DNA from: an uncultured Acetatifactor sp.
GTDB lineage: Bacteria; Bacillota; Clostridia; Lachnospirales; Lachnospiraceae
Assembly: GCA_904501885.1 (NCBI GenBank)
Contig: CAJGCP010000023.1
Location: 1 to 32,199, forward strand
Direction of reading: 5' to 3'
DNA length: 32,199 nucleotides
A model generated the notes under the pieces. It ran no database searches, was not told the origin of the DNA, and was given only the letters and a program-made list of their open reading frames with translations. Shown piece after piece: positions 7,313 to 15,874 of the stretch. How positions within the stretch are numbered: position 1 is the stretch's first letter; every line of letters begins with the position of its first letter. Position numbers and translations under genes: made by a program.

Positions 7313-8113
7313 TTAAGGTCTCAGACCCATACCGCCTTCCAAAGTGAGTGTCTCACCGGTCAGGTATTTAAAATCAGGAGATGCCAGTTGCACACAGACT
7401 CTACCGATTTCTGTCTCAACATTACCGAAATGTCCGGCAGGAGGCATATGCACATTTTTCTCAAATGCTTCAGGATAAGCTTTCTGGAAGTTCTCCAACT
7501 GTGCTGTCCAAGCCAAAGGACAAATAATATTTGCATTGATGCCATCCTTTGCCCACTCGGTAGCCGCCACACGGGTCAATCCTCTGATACCTTCTTTTGC
7601 TGCTGCATAAGCACACTGTCCATAGTTACCGAACAAACCTGCACCGGATGCAAAGTTAATCACACTTCCCTGTGTCTCCTTCAAGTAAGGATAGCATGCT
7701 TTCATATAATAAAATGCTGCATACAAACCGGAATACATAGCCAAGTTAAATTGGTCTGTGGTGTGGTCTGCAATGGTCACACCGGAAGCAGATGCTTGGG
7801 CATTGTTAATCAACACATCAATTCTGCCAAACTTTTCAATGGTCTGCTTTACCACATCATTTACCACTGCTTCATTGTCTGCTCCTGCATTTACATCTGC
7901 CTGTACAATCAAAACCTGGATGCCATAAAGTCTTTCCAATTCTTCTTTTGCTTCTTCCAACTTCTGAACATTTCTACCTGTAATTACAAGGTTGGCGCCT
8001 TCTTTTGCATAAGCAGTTGCAATTCCATAACCGATAGATCCACATGCACCGTCACTGAGAACTGCACGTCCTGCACCGGTAATAATCGCTGTTTTTCCTG
8101 TCAAAAATCCCAT
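7313..8113 (-). CDS. SDR-family oxidoreductase with insertion in the cofactor loop
   Basis: A 266-residue short-chain dehydrogenase/reductase, NAD(P)-dependent with unknown substrate. The Rossmann fold is clear: ADVNAG after strand 3, LINNAQASA (NNAG-like), catalytic serine in INFASGAG (S156), and YAAAK (Y169, K173). The C-terminal GETLTLEGGMG segment resembles the typical GQxixvDGG ending. The oddity is the glycine-rich loop: after TGAGR comes AVLSDGACGS, then IGYGIA. Classical SDRs read TGxxxGIG directly, so about ten residues including a cysteine are inserted where the cofactor pyrophosphate binds. It has its own extended -10 promoter and GGAGG, and tyrS follows. Substrate cannot be inferred. 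Confidence 0.85.
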   Translation of the reverse strand: MGFLTGKTAIITGAGRAVLSDGACGSIGYGIATAYAKEGANLVITGRNVQKLEEAKEELERLYGIQVLIVQADVNAGADNEAVVNDVVKQTIEKFGRIDVLINNAQASASGVTIADHTTDQFNLAMYSGLYAAFYYMKACYPYLKETQGSVINFASGAGLFGNYGQCAYAAAKEGIRGLTRVAATEWAKDGINANIICPLAWTAQLENFQKAYPEAFEKNVHMPPAGHFGNVETEIGRVCVQLASPDFKYLTGETLTLEGGMGLRP

Positions 8114-8144
8114 AGTATATATACCTCCAATTCGTTTTTTTGAT

Positions 8145-8173
8145 ATTATAACACATTCCCAACCAATACTAAA
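8145..8173 (-). promoter_or_regulatory. Extended -10 promoter of the SDR-tyrS unit
   Basis: On the minus strand a perfect TATAAT (8145-8150) is preceded by TGT, making an extended -10. A weak TTTAGT (8168-8173) lies 17 bp upstream as -35. The start would be near 8138, about 25 bases before the SDR ATG and its GGAGG. Confidence 0.6.
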
Positions 8174-8200
8174 CCATTATTTTTATACATTTCACAAAAT

Positions 8201-9403
8201 TTACTTATTGGTCATCAACTTCACCATGGCTTGGTTTAGTCCGTCCACGGTCAATTTATACATAGGAAACAATTCCTTGATTGCCGTCTCCGCCTCTCTC
8301 CAAGGGGCCCTTCCCGGTGCCATCTTAGGATTCAGCCAGACCACTTTTTTATACTTTCTTTTGATTAATTTCAACCAATCATAACCGCAAAGACCTCCGT
8401 TGGGTCCACGGTAGTTCCCTGTTGTGGAATATAATTCTTCCGGCGCCATGGCAGCATCCCCGACAATAATCACTTTATAATCGCTATCTAAATTACGGAA
8501 CATCCATTCCGTATCTATCCAATCCCCATTTTCACATTCCGGTGTTTTGTATAGTTTACTGTAAATACAATTATGAAAATAATAGGTCTTGACATCCTTA
8601 TAATGATTGGATTTGTGCACAGCTTGAAAAATTTCATTCAAAAGGGTACTATAGGGAATCATTGTACCACCGGAATCCATCAACAGTAATAACTTCACTG
8701 CGTTCTTCCTGGGCTTTTGCATCACAATTTGCAGACATCCGCCATTGTTACAGGTCTTAGACACGGTACCATCAATATCAAGTTCGGTCTCTGGAATATC
8801 TAATCGGCTGGAAAATTGACGTAGTTTTCGTAATGCCATCTGGAACTGGCGATTGTCAATCACACGGTCATCTCTAAAGTCCCGATATTTCCTGGCACCA
8901 ACCACAGCAAATGCAGACTGATAGCCTGTCTTACCGCCCACACGCACGCCACCTACATTTCCTCCGGTATTACCGAAGGAGGTTTTTCCCATGGTTCCGA
9001 TCCAAAAACTACCGCCGTTGTGCTCGCTGTCCTGGTCTTTGAGGCGTTGTCTGAACTTCTCTTCCACATCCTCTTTGTCCACATGAATTTCTTCTATTTG
9101 ATTTAAATGATTTCTGGCTTCTTCATGAGCCAGTTCCACCATATCAGACTTGTCTAACCAGCGAAGCATCTGTGCACCCACTTCTGTCTCATGCTGTGCC
9201 GCCTTGAAACACTCTTCAAAAGCCATATCGAATTTATCAAAATCCGTTTCGCTTTTTACCAGTATCATCCGGGCAACATGATAAAACTGCGTGAGCGAGG
9301 CACCGCACAACCCCTTGTCTAATGCTTCCTGCAGTGTCAACCACTCTCCCAGGCTGACCTTCAGTCCCTTCTGGCGTAAAGATTCAAAAAATGTAATAAA
9401 CAT
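8201..9403 (-). CDS. VWA-domain protein, CoxE-like
   Basis: A 400-residue cytoplasmic protein with a C-terminal von Willebrand factor A domain of the CoxE/COG3552 type. The N-terminal ~130 residues are helical and charged (SLRQKGLKVSLGEWLTLQEA). A glycine-rich linker follows (GGSFWIGTMGKTSFGNTGG), then VWA from about residue 235. The metal-site motif reads LLMDSGGTM rather than the usual DxSxS, so one serine is replaced by glycine and the last by threonine. It lies downstream of a MoxR-type AAA+ ATPase, the standard partner of these proteins. The pair is known to act as a chaperone-like module in metal-centre maturation or complex remodelling; the target here is unknown. ATG at 9403 follows GGAG by 12 bases; TTG at 9421 is an alternative start. 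Confidence 0.82.
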   Translation of the reverse strand: MFITFFESLRQKGLKVSLGEWLTLQEALDKGLCGASLTQFYHVARMILVKSETDFDKFDMAFEECFKAAQHETEVGAQMLRWLDKSDMVELAHEEARNHLNQIEEIHVDKEDVEEKFRQRLKDQDSEHNGGSFWIGTMGKTSFGNTGGNVGGVRVGGKTGYQSAFAVVGARKYRDFRDDRVIDNRQFQMALRKLRQFSSRLDIPETELDIDGTVSKTCNNGGCLQIVMQKPRKNAVKLLLLMDSGGTMIPYSTLLNEIFQAVHKSNHYKDVKTYYFHNCIYSKLYKTPECENGDWIDTEWMFRNLDSDYKVIIVGDAAMAPEELYSTTGNYRGPNGGLCGYDWLKLIKRKYKKVVWLNPKMAPGRAPWREAETAIKELFPMYKLTVDGLNQAMVKLMTNK

Positions 9404-9447
9404 ATCTCGAATATACTCCAAAGTCAGTATTATAGGAATTCATACCA

Positions 9448-10266
9448 TTAATAAATGGGATTTTGCTTCACCAACTGTAAATCTTCATCCTTCTTTACCA
9501 CCACACCCACAAAAGGCAGTTCCTTACGGATGCGATCTGCTGTAATGCCACCTATCTGCAATGCATTGATCCAATCAATCAACTCAGAGGTGCTTGGTTT
9601 CTTACGGATATCACGAATGGTGCGGATTCCATAGAATACATCCATGGCTTCTTTCAGCAAATTCTCCTCCACACGGGGAAAATGCACCCTCACAATCTCC
9701 TCCATCAACTCCTTGGAAGGGAATTCGATATAGTGGAAAATACAGCGACGCAGGAACGCATCCGGCAATTCCTTTTCCGCATTGGAAGTGATAATAACGA
9801 TGGGGCGCTGTTTGGCTTTTACTGTTCGTTTTGTTTCATTGATATAGAATTCCATCTGATCCAGTTCCCATAGAAGATCATTGGGAAACTCTAAGTCAGC
9901 CTTGTCGATTTCGTCAATCAGAAGCACCACCTGCTCATCGCTGTCAAAAGCTTCTCCCAGTTTCCCTAATTTAATATAACGGGCAATATCATCTACCCCT
10001 TCTTCTCCAAACTGTCCGTCATACAGACGCTGAATGGTATCATAAACATACAGTCCTTCCTGGGCCTTGGTGGTGGATTTAATATTCCAAATAATGAGTT
10101 TTTTCCCCAATGCTTGTGCCACTGCTTCTGCCAGCATGGTTTTCCCCGTACCGGGCTCCCCCTTAATTAACAATGGTTTTTTCAGCGCAATGGCAATATT
10201 TACGCTGGCCATCAACTCCTCACTTGCTACATATTCAGCAGTACTTCTAAATCCTTCTGCTCCCAT
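9448..10266 (-). CDS. MoxR-family AAA+ ATPase
   Basis: A 272-residue AAA+ ATPase. Walker A is GEPGTGKT at residues 36-43, and Walker B and the following segment read VVLLIDEIDKADLEFPNDLL. Sensor 1 is in IIITSNAEKELPDAFLRRC, which also carries the arginine finger region. The C-terminal lid follows (STSELIDWINAL, sensor 2 region). This is the MoxR layout, often paired with a VWA protein, as here with the gene 44 bases downstream. Such pairs use ATP to remodel or insert cofactors into a client complex. No obvious client enzyme lies next to them; the neighbours are metF and an SDR. ATG at 10266 has GGAGGG close upstream; a TTG at 10281 lies inside the leader and is less likely. Confidence 0.88.
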   Translation of the reverse strand: MGAEGFRSTAEYVASEELMASVNIAIALKKPLLIKGEPGTGKTMLAEAVAQALGKKLIIWNIKSTTKAQEGLYVYDTIQRLYDGQFGEEGVDDIARYIKLGKLGEAFDSDEQVVLLIDEIDKADLEFPNDLLWELDQMEFYINETKRTVKAKQRPIVIITSNAEKELPDAFLRRCIFHYIEFPSKELMEEIVRVHFPRVEENLLKEAMDVFYGIRTIRDIRKKPSTSELIDWINALQIGGITADRIRKELPFVGVVVKKDEDLQLVKQNPIY

Positions 10267-10320
10267 AATCCCTCCATCCAATCCCCCTTTTGCTTTTTCT
10301 TACCTATTGGGGGCTTTTTC

Positions 10321-10349
10321 TTGTAATAATTCTGTTCTTATGTTACGAT
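10321..10349 (+). promoter_or_regulatory. metF: Candidate promoter of metF
   Basis: TTGTAA (10321-10326) and TACGAT (10344-10349) are 17 bp apart on the plus strand. A weaker divergent candidate for the MoxR gene (TTGCTT at 10363-10368, TAACAT at 10340-10345, 17 bp) overlaps it. No riboswitch-sized leader is present: only ~45 bases separate the predicted start from the metF ATG. Confidence 0.5.
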
Positions 10350-10400
10350 ATTATTACCTTAAAAGCAAGGAAAATCTAACCTTTGACGAGGGATAAAACA

Positions 10401-11258
10401 ATGAAAAACACAAACGCAATTAAAGGATACTCCATATCCTTTGAAGTATTTCCACCCAAAAAAGATGGTGAATTCGAAGCAGCATTTGAAACTTTAGATG
10501 CGCTTGGCAAATTACATCCTGATTTTATCAGTGTGACCTATGGTGCCATGGGTAATAAAAAAGGAAAAACCATCGAGATTGCATCTTACATACAAAACAC
10601 ATTAAAAATAGATGCCATGGCTCATGTAACATGTGTGGGCAGTAAAAGGCATCAAATTTTAGAAATTGCTGAAGAATTGAAACAACATAATGTTAAGCAC
10701 ATTTTAGCATTGCGTGGCGACCGTCCCAAAGATATGACGGACGAACAATTTGACAATAGAGAGTTTTTCTATGCCAGCGATATGATTTCCTTCCTAAAAA
10801 GTAATACCGATTTACATATTTCAGCTGCCTGCTATCCGGAGAAACACTATGAAAGTTTCAGTATGGAATCCGATTTGAACCATATGAAATTAAAGCAGGA
10901 TTTAGGCGCTGAATTCTTTATCAGTCAGCTTTTCTTTGACAATGATTATTTCTATCATTTCATGGAAAAGGCCCAAAAGAAAGGAATCTGTAAGCCAATC
11001 TGTGCCGGTATTATGCCTATCACAAGCGCCAAATCTCTAGGGACTACCATCTCCCTTTCCGGTTCCAGCATCCCCAAGCAATTGGCCGACATCATTGCCT
11101 CCTATGGAGACAAGCCGGACGAGATGCGAAAAGCAGGTATCGATTATGCCATCCGCCAAATCAGAGACTTACAGGAAAATGGTGTAAAGGATATCCATAT
11201 TTATACCATGAACAAGCCCCAAACCGCAGAAGAAATCATGGCAGGGATTCATCAATAA
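10401..11258 (+). CDS. metF: Methylenetetrahydrofolate reductase
   Basis: Reduces 5,10-methylene-THF to 5-methyl-THF, feeding methionine synthesis. The 285-residue length matches bacterial MetF. The N-terminal SFEVFPPKKDGEFEA holds the catalytic glutamate (about E15). FISVTYGAMG, MAHVTCVGS, ILALRGDRPKD (flavin-binding region), ISAACYPEKH and FFISQLFFDNDYFYHFM follow the family order. The start is the ATG at 10401, with a GAGG sequence nine bases upstream; an in-frame TTG at 10383 lies before that site. It is a single gene on the plus strand, divergent from the MoxR-VWA pair and convergent with gpsA, with which it shares a hairpin at the 3' end. No adjacent metH or RnfC2/MetV-type partner gene is present. 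Confidence 0.93.
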   Translation: MKNTNAIKGYSISFEVFPPKKDGEFEAAFETLDALGKLHPDFISVTYGAMGNKKGKTIEIASYIQNTLKIDAMAHVTCVGSKRHQILEIAEELKQHNVKHILALRGDRPKDMTDEQFDNREFFYASDMISFLKSNTDLHISAACYPEKHYESFSMESDLNHMKLKQDLGAEFFISQLFFDNDYFYHFMEKAQKKGICKPICAGIMPITSAKSLGTTISLSGSSIPKQLADIIASYGDKPDEMRKAGIDYAIRQIRDLQENGVKDIHIYTMNKPQTAEEIMAGIHQ

Positions 11259-11284
11259 AAATGGGAGGACTTAGTCCTCCCATT
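11257..11284 (-). terminator. Terminator between gpsA and metF (strongest for gpsA)
   Basis: An 11-bp G/C-containing stem (arms around GGGAGGA and TCCTCCC) with a CTTAG-type loop overlaps the last codons of gpsA, whose stop codon lies in the loop. On the minus strand the stem is followed by TTTTTATT, a good tail for gpsA. On the plus strand the tail after metF is only TTT, so it may be weakly bidirectional. Confidence 0.75.
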
Positions 11285-12281
11285 TCGCTTCCTCAAGTTC
11301 TATTTTCTTATCTCTTGTCATCAATTCTTTCACTGCATCTGACGCAGATTTCCCGTGAAACAACACCTCATTTACCTGTTCAATAATGGGCAACTGTACC
11401 TGATACTTTTCTGCCAGTTGCATGGCTGCCTTGGCAGAATACACTCCTTCCACCACCATCTTCACTTCGTCCATTGCTTCCTGGGCGCTCTTCCCCTGAC
11501 CAATCAAAATGCCTGCACGACGGTTTCTGGAATGCATACTGGCGCAGGTGACAATTAAATCTCCGATGCCGGTAAGGCCACTGAATGTCTCAGCTCTACC
11601 ACCCATAACAATACCCAGTCGGGTGATTTCTGCAATGCCTCTGGTAATCAATGCCGCCTTTGTGTTATCTCCATAGCCCAATCCATCCGCAATCCCTGCC
11701 GCAAGCGCTACCACGTTCTTCAGAGACCCGCCCAACTCAATACCGAGAATATCAGGGCTGATGTAGACACGGAATACTTCATTCATAAATACATTCTGAA
11801 TATGTTCCGCTGTTTGCTTGCTCTTCGCGCCAACCACAATTGTGGTGGGAATGCCTCTGGATACCTCCTCCGCATGGGAAGGGCCGGACAAAACAGCCAC
11901 ATCCGCCTGTGGAATTTCATCTTCTATAATATCAGACAAGGTCATCAACGTATCTTCTTCAATACCCTTGGCCACATTCACAATAATCTGACCATCTTTT
12001 ACAAAGCCACTCAATCTTTTAGCGGTACTTCTGGTATACGCACTCATGACGGAAAATACTAAAATATCTTTATCCCGGGTAATCTCAGCATCGTCAGTTG
12101 TAAATGTCATTTCTTCCGGCAATATTACACCGGGCAACATCTTATGTTCTCTGGTTTCATTTAACTGCTTAATTTCGCTTTCCAGCACAGACCAAACAGA
12201 CACCTGATGACCATTCTTATGTAGTAGCACTGCAAGGGCTACCCCCCAGCTTCCACCGCCAATGATACCAATCTTTGCCAT
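11271..12281 (-). CDS. gpsA: Glycerol-3-phosphate dehydrogenase [NAD(P)+]
   Basis: Reduces dihydroxyacetone phosphate to sn-glycerol-3-phosphate, the backbone for phospholipids. The 336-residue protein begins with the dinucleotide-binding motif IGIIGGGSWGVALAVLL. VAKGIEEDTLMTLSDII, VLSGPSHAEEVSRGIPTTI and the catalytic-lysine region ELGGSLKNVVALAAGIADGL follow. GDNTKAALITRGIAEITRLG and FSGLTGIGDLIVTC complete the signature. It lies 56 bases after plsY, which uses glycerol-3-phosphate as acyl acceptor, so product and consumer are co-transcribed. It ends the der-plsY-gpsA cluster at a hairpin overlapping its stop codon. Confidence 0.96.
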   Translation of the reverse strand: MAKIGIIGGGSWGVALAVLLHKNGHQVSVWSVLESEIKQLNETREHKMLPGVILPEEMTFTTDDAEITRDKDILVFSVMSAYTRSTAKRLSGFVKDGQIIVNVAKGIEEDTLMTLSDIIEDEIPQADVAVLSGPSHAEEVSRGIPTTIVVGAKSKQTAEHIQNVFMNEVFRVYISPDILGIELGGSLKNVVALAAGIADGLGYGDNTKAALITRGIAEITRLGIVMGGRAETFSGLTGIGDLIVTCASMHSRNRRAGILIGQGKSAQEAMDEVKMVVEGVYSAKAAMQLAEKYQVQLPIIEQVNEVLFHGKSASDAVKELMTRDKKIELEEAKWED

Positions 12282-12337
12282 AGCATTTCCTCTCTATCAT
12301 TCATCGACATCCGTCCTAAGACTTTTCGCTTAAAATT

Positions 12338-12988
12338 TTAAACTTCATTCTTTTTAAAAAGATAGGTCTTTCTCTCGTTCCCGTGAATCAGGCGAACGAT
12401 ATTATCTTTATGTTTCCAGTATGCCATCACGGCCAACAAAAAAGTAACGGCGTACATTTCATACAACTGCATCTGTGTCAGGCCTTCAAAAAAGCCATTC
12501 TGACCCAAAAGAATCATTTCTGCCATAAGAGTTGCATAAACAAGCAAAGAGCCCAACGATACATAATGGGTAATCATAAACGTACCAAAAAACGAAAGCA
12601 ATCCTACCGGAATAAACAACGGATGCAGGGATATAATCAATCCGGCGGTAGCGGCAATTCCCTTTCCGCCTTTAAAATTCATATAGAAAGGATAATTATG
12701 TCCCAAGATACATCCTGCAGCAGTATATAGCGCGAGCAACTCCATAGTATCACCATAACTGCGGGCAAAAAGCAACCGGACCAAAGTCACGGCTAAGATG
12801 CATTTGATACAATCTCCAGCAAATACAATGAGCCCGGCTTTTGTCCCCATAACACGCAATGCATTGGTGGTTCCGGAATTGCCACTCCCATGTTCTCTAA
12901 TGTCGATGCCTTTGGACTTTCCATAAAAATAAGCCGTTTGAAATAAACCAAATACATATCCAATCAGCAGGCATAAAATCCTAATCAT
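12338..12988 (-). CDS. plsY: Glycerol-3-phosphate acyltransferase (acyl-phosphate dependent)
   Basis: Membrane enzyme that transfers an acyl group from acyl-phosphate to glycerol-3-phosphate, the first step of phosphatidic acid synthesis. It is 216 residues with several hydrophobic helices, the first at residues 1-20. The three PlsY loop motifs are present: GSGNSGTTNALRVMG near residue 37, GHNYPFYMNFKGGKGIAATA near residue 95, and the third in the HGNERKTYLF tail region before the end. Its ribosome binding site, AAGGAG, overlaps the end of der eight bases upstream. Pairing with gpsA downstream is common in Firmicutes. Confidence 0.95.
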   Translation of the reverse strand: MIRILCLLIGYVFGLFQTAYFYGKSKGIDIREHGSGNSGTTNALRVMGTKAGLIVFAGDCIKCILAVTLVRLLFARSYGDTMELLALYTAAGCILGHNYPFYMNFKGGKGIAATAGLIISLHPLFIPVGLLSFFGTFMITHYVSLGSLLVYATLMAEMILLGQNGFFEGLTQMQLYEMYAVTFLLAVMAYWKHKDNIVRLIHGNERKTYLFKKNEV

Positions 12989-12996
12989 AAAAAAGA

Positions 12997-14334
12997 TTAC
13001 TCCTTCTCATTACGTTCTCTGATAATAAAGCGAAGCGGAGTTCCTTTAAAACCAAAGGTCTCCCTGATTTGATTCTCAATATATCTTGTGTATGAAAAAT
13101 GCATCAATTCCTTATCATTGACAAAAATAACAAAGGTGGGCGGCTTAATGGAAACCTGTGTAATGTAATATAACCGCAAGCGTTTTCCCTTATCCGAAGG
13201 GGGCTGTTGCATCGCCACTGCCTCCGCCATAATTTCATTCAGCACACCGGTGGCCACTCTCATAGCATGGTTCTCGCTGACGATATCAATGGTTTCAAAC
13301 AATTTGTTCAATCTTTGGCCGGTATGGGCAGACACAAACAAAATCTCGGCATAGGGCATATAGGACAATGTATTGCGCACCTTATCCTGCACACGATAAA
13401 TGGTCTTATCATCCTTTTCCACCGCATCCCACTTGTTGACGGCAATGATCACTGCCTTTCCTCGTTCATGGGCAATACCGGCAATTTTTGCATCCTGTTC
13501 GGTAACACCCTCTACAGCATCAATCACCAAAACCACGATATCCGCCTTTTCCACTGCACTGACGGTGCGGACAATCATATAGCGTTCCAGATCTTCTTTG
13601 ATTTTATTCTTTCTGCGAAGACCTGCCGTATCAATAAACACATATTCTTTTCCGTTGAAGGTAATCTCTGTATCCACAGCATCTCTGGTGGTGCCTGCAA
13701 TATCAGATACGATGAGGCGGTCCTCACCCAACAGTTTATTAATCAGGGAGGATTTTCCTACATTAGGTTTTCCGACAATGGCCACTCTGGGGCGTTCATC
13801 TTCTTCCTCGTCCTCTTCATAGGCAGGAAAATGGGACACCACTTCCTCTAACATATCTCCCACGCCCAATCGGTTGGCTGCAGAAATGGGATGAGGATCC
13901 CCGATGCCAAGGTTATAGAACTCATAGACATCTGCCATATATTTTTCGAAACTGTCCACCTTATTTACAACCAAAACCACAGGTTTCTGAGACCTACGCA
14001 GCATGTCGGCAACTTTTGCATCAGCATCCTGTAATCCCTGCTTCACATCCACAAGGAAGATAATCACATCTGCCGTTTCAATGGCAATCTCAGCCTGGGT
14101 TCTCATCTGGGACAAAATTACATCATTGCTATCCGGTTCTATACCACCCGTATCAATCAATGTGAAGCTTCTGTCAAGCCATGTCACATCCGCATAAATC
14201 CGGTCTCTGGTAATACCGGGAGTATCTTTGACAATAGATATATTTTCACCTGCCAAAGCATTAAACAGGGTAGATTTTCCTACATTAGGTCTTCCCACCA
14301 CTGCCACAATAGGTTTGCTCTGATTCTTTGGCAT
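12997..14334 (-). CDS. der: Ribosome-associated GTPase Der (EngA)
   Basis: Essential double GTPase that helps assemble the 50S ribosomal subunit. It is 445 residues, the usual length. The first G domain has GRPNVGKST at residues 14-22, DTPGITRD, DTGGIE and NKVD. The second has GKPNVGKSS near residue 186, DIAGTTRD, DTAGLRRKNK and NKWD. An acidic linker (EEDEEEDER) joins them. A KH-like domain forms the last ~90 residues (LRLYYITQVSIKPPTFVIFV). AGGAGG precedes the ATG. It follows the DUF512 radical SAM gene by 51 bases and leads into plsY, an order common in Clostridia. Confidence 0.97.
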   Translation of the reverse strand: MPKNQSKPIVAVVGRPNVGKSTLFNALAGENISIVKDTPGITRDRIYADVTWLDRSFTLIDTGGIEPDSNDVILSQMRTQAEIAIETADVIIFLVDVKQGLQDADAKVADMLRRSQKPVVLVVNKVDSFEKYMADVYEFYNLGIGDPHPISAANRLGVGDMLEEVVSHFPAYEEDEEEDERPRVAIVGKPNVGKSSLINKLLGEDRLIVSDIAGTTRDAVDTEITFNGKEYVFIDTAGLRRKNKIKEDLERYMIVRTVSAVEKADIVVLVIDAVEGVTEQDAKIAGIAHERGKAVIIAVNKWDAVEKDDKTIYRVQDKVRNTLSYMPYAEILFVSAHTGQRLNKLFETIDIVSENHAMRVATGVLNEIMAEAVAMQQPPSDKGKRLRLYYITQVSIKPPTFVIFVNDKELMHFSYTRYIENQIRETFGFKGTPLRFIIRERNEKE

Positions 14335-14385
14335 CGTACACCTCCTAAATCTTACTTTTGTGTATCATTTGCATTTCTTATACAC

Positions 14386-15729
14386 TCATTTTAATATCGT
14401 TTCCACCAATTCATATCCGCTTGATTTTACAATATTCACAGACACTTGTAAAGCCTTTTCCACATCCCCAACGCGGACATCATCCAAGAAAACATCCTCA
14501 CCACTTCTTAAAATATTTTCAGGCAATAACAGGCTCTGTCCCAGTGGTTTTCCCTGCAATTGGGCAATCACATCCTGCCCCGTAAGTAGACCGGATACCG
14601 TAATGCTTGTACCAAAGAATTCATTTTCGACAGCATAAACATGTATCTTCAATCCTTCCACTCTTTCCATCAATTTCTCTGCCATATAAACCAATGTGGG
14701 ATAAGCAAGTTTCCCGGTGGCTATGGAAATCTCTTTATGACATATTGTAGTGGTAATGGCCTGATAAGCCTCCTCAAACTCATCCAAAAACAGCCGTAGC
14801 ATCCCCACGCCATTTTCCAGCTGTAGATAACCATCATATGCTTGTTCTTCCGGCAAAGGCAACCCGGCAAGCATATACCATTCATCACTGGCATGAACAA
14901 AATGCAAGCCATACTCTTCAAAACATTTCTGCTGATAAGAATGAATCAATTCCAAAACGGATATTGCATCCTCTTTTACAAAAGACTCTAACGGAACCAG
15001 TCCTTCTCTAAATTTCGTCAATCCCACAGGCACCACAGAAACACTCTGCAAATGCGGAAGATATTGCATCAATTTCTCTATGCTGTATTTCAGTTCTTCT
15101 CCGTCATTGATGCCCTTACACAATACAATCTGGCCATTCATTTGAATGCCGGCCTGATATAGCTTGTCCACATTTTTCAACGCATCTCCTGCGAATCGGT
15201 TGTTCAGCATTTTACAGCGCAGTTCTGGGTTCATTGCCTGAAACGAAATATTGATGGGCGATAAATGATACCTGCAAATCCTATCAACATCCTCATCGGA
15301 CATGTTGGTCAACGTCACATAATTTCCCTGCAAAAAAGAAAGACGGGAGTCATCATCTTTAAAATACAGAGTTTCTCTCATGCCCGGTGGCATCTGGTCA
15401 ATAAAACAAAAGATGCATTTGTTGTGACAGTGCTTATATTCATCCATCAATCCTGATTCAAAGCATAGTCCCAAATCTTCATCCGGATCCTTTTCTATCT
15501 CCAAAAGCCATTCCTCTCCATCGGGTTTTTGAATTAAGACTTCAACAAACTCATCCTGGATCAAATATTGATAATCAAATATATCCCGGATTTTTGTATC
15601 GTTGATAGCAAGCAAAACATCCCCTGCTTCTATCTCTAATTCATGAGCAATACTATTTGGTACAACATCTGAAATTTTATGCGTAAAATCTATATTCATT
15701 GACTTCTTCATAATCCCTTTGTATGACAC
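14386..15729 (-). CDS. DUF512 family protein (PDZ-like domain plus radical SAM)
   Basis: A 447-residue protein of the DUF512/TIGR03279-type group. Residues ~17-70 resemble a PDZ-like domain (VVPNSIAHELEIEAGDVLLA). A radical SAM core follows with CHNKCIFCFI, giving cysteines 101, 105 and 108 for the iron-sulfur cluster. The C-terminal half is the DUF512 domain, with FVHASDEWYMLAG and the late SITVSGLLTGQDV motif. The substrate is unknown. Its position beside der is conserved in many Firmicutes and hints at a link to ribosome or cofactor maturation, which is inference. The start is taken as GTG at 15729, with AGAGG five to six bases upstream; ATG at 15711 is an alternative. Confidence 0.88.
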   Translation of the reverse strand: MSYKGIMKKSMNIDFTHKISDVVPNSIAHELEIEAGDVLLAINDTKIRDIFDYQYLIQDEFVEVLIQKPDGEEWLLEIEKDPDEDLGLCFESGLMDEYKHCHNKCIFCFIDQMPPGMRETLYFKDDDSRLSFLQGNYVTLTNMSDEDVDRICRYHLSPINISFQAMNPELRCKMLNNRFAGDALKNVDKLYQAGIQMNGQIVLCKGINDGEELKYSIEKLMQYLPHLQSVSVVPVGLTKFREGLVPLESFVKEDAISVLELIHSYQQKCFEEYGLHFVHASDEWYMLAGLPLPEEQAYDGYLQLENGVGMLRLFLDEFEEAYQAITTTICHKEISIATGKLAYPTLVYMAEKLMERVEGLKIHVYAVENEFFGTSITVSGLLTGQDVIAQLQGKPLGQSLLLPENILRSGEDVFLDDVRVGDVEKALQVSVNIVKSSGYELVETILK

Positions 15730-15776
15730 GGTTCCCTCTGCCGTACCAATACACTCCTTATGTGTCCTATTAACTT

Positions 15777-15785
15777 ATTATATCA
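15777..15785 (-). promoter_or_regulatory. Extended -10 promoter of the DUF512-der unit
   Basis: On the minus strand TGATATAAT (TATAAT core at 15777-15782) forms an extended -10 with no recognisable -35. The predicted start near 15770 is about 40 bases before the GTG start. It is divergent from the prs promoter. Confidence 0.5.
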
Positions 15786-15815
15786 CGATTTTTCCATAAA
15801 TCCATTACTTATTCC

Positions 15816-15845
15816 TTGACGATGCGTTTTTAGTATGTTTATAAT
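15816..15845 (+). promoter_or_regulatory. prs: Strong sigma-A promoter of prs
   Basis: TTGACG (15816-15821) and a perfect TATAAT (15840-15845) lie 18 bp apart. The predicted start is near 15852, leaving a short leader with GGAGG before the ATG at 15875. Confidence 0.8.
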
Positions 15846-15874
15846 TACATAAAGATTATACTTTGGAGGAAATT

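Noticed and set aside
7388..8143. A 251-codon plus-strand open frame opposite the SDR gene
   Set aside because: It is antisense to a clear SDR with intact catalytic residues, and its translation is low-complexity, rich in Cys/Ile/Ser, without any motif.
10283..10320. CCCCC/GGGGG arms with a T run near 10.3 kb, possible terminator or attenuator
   Set aside because: The stem is only five base pairs with a loop over twenty bases, and no gene ends there; it lies between divergent genes.
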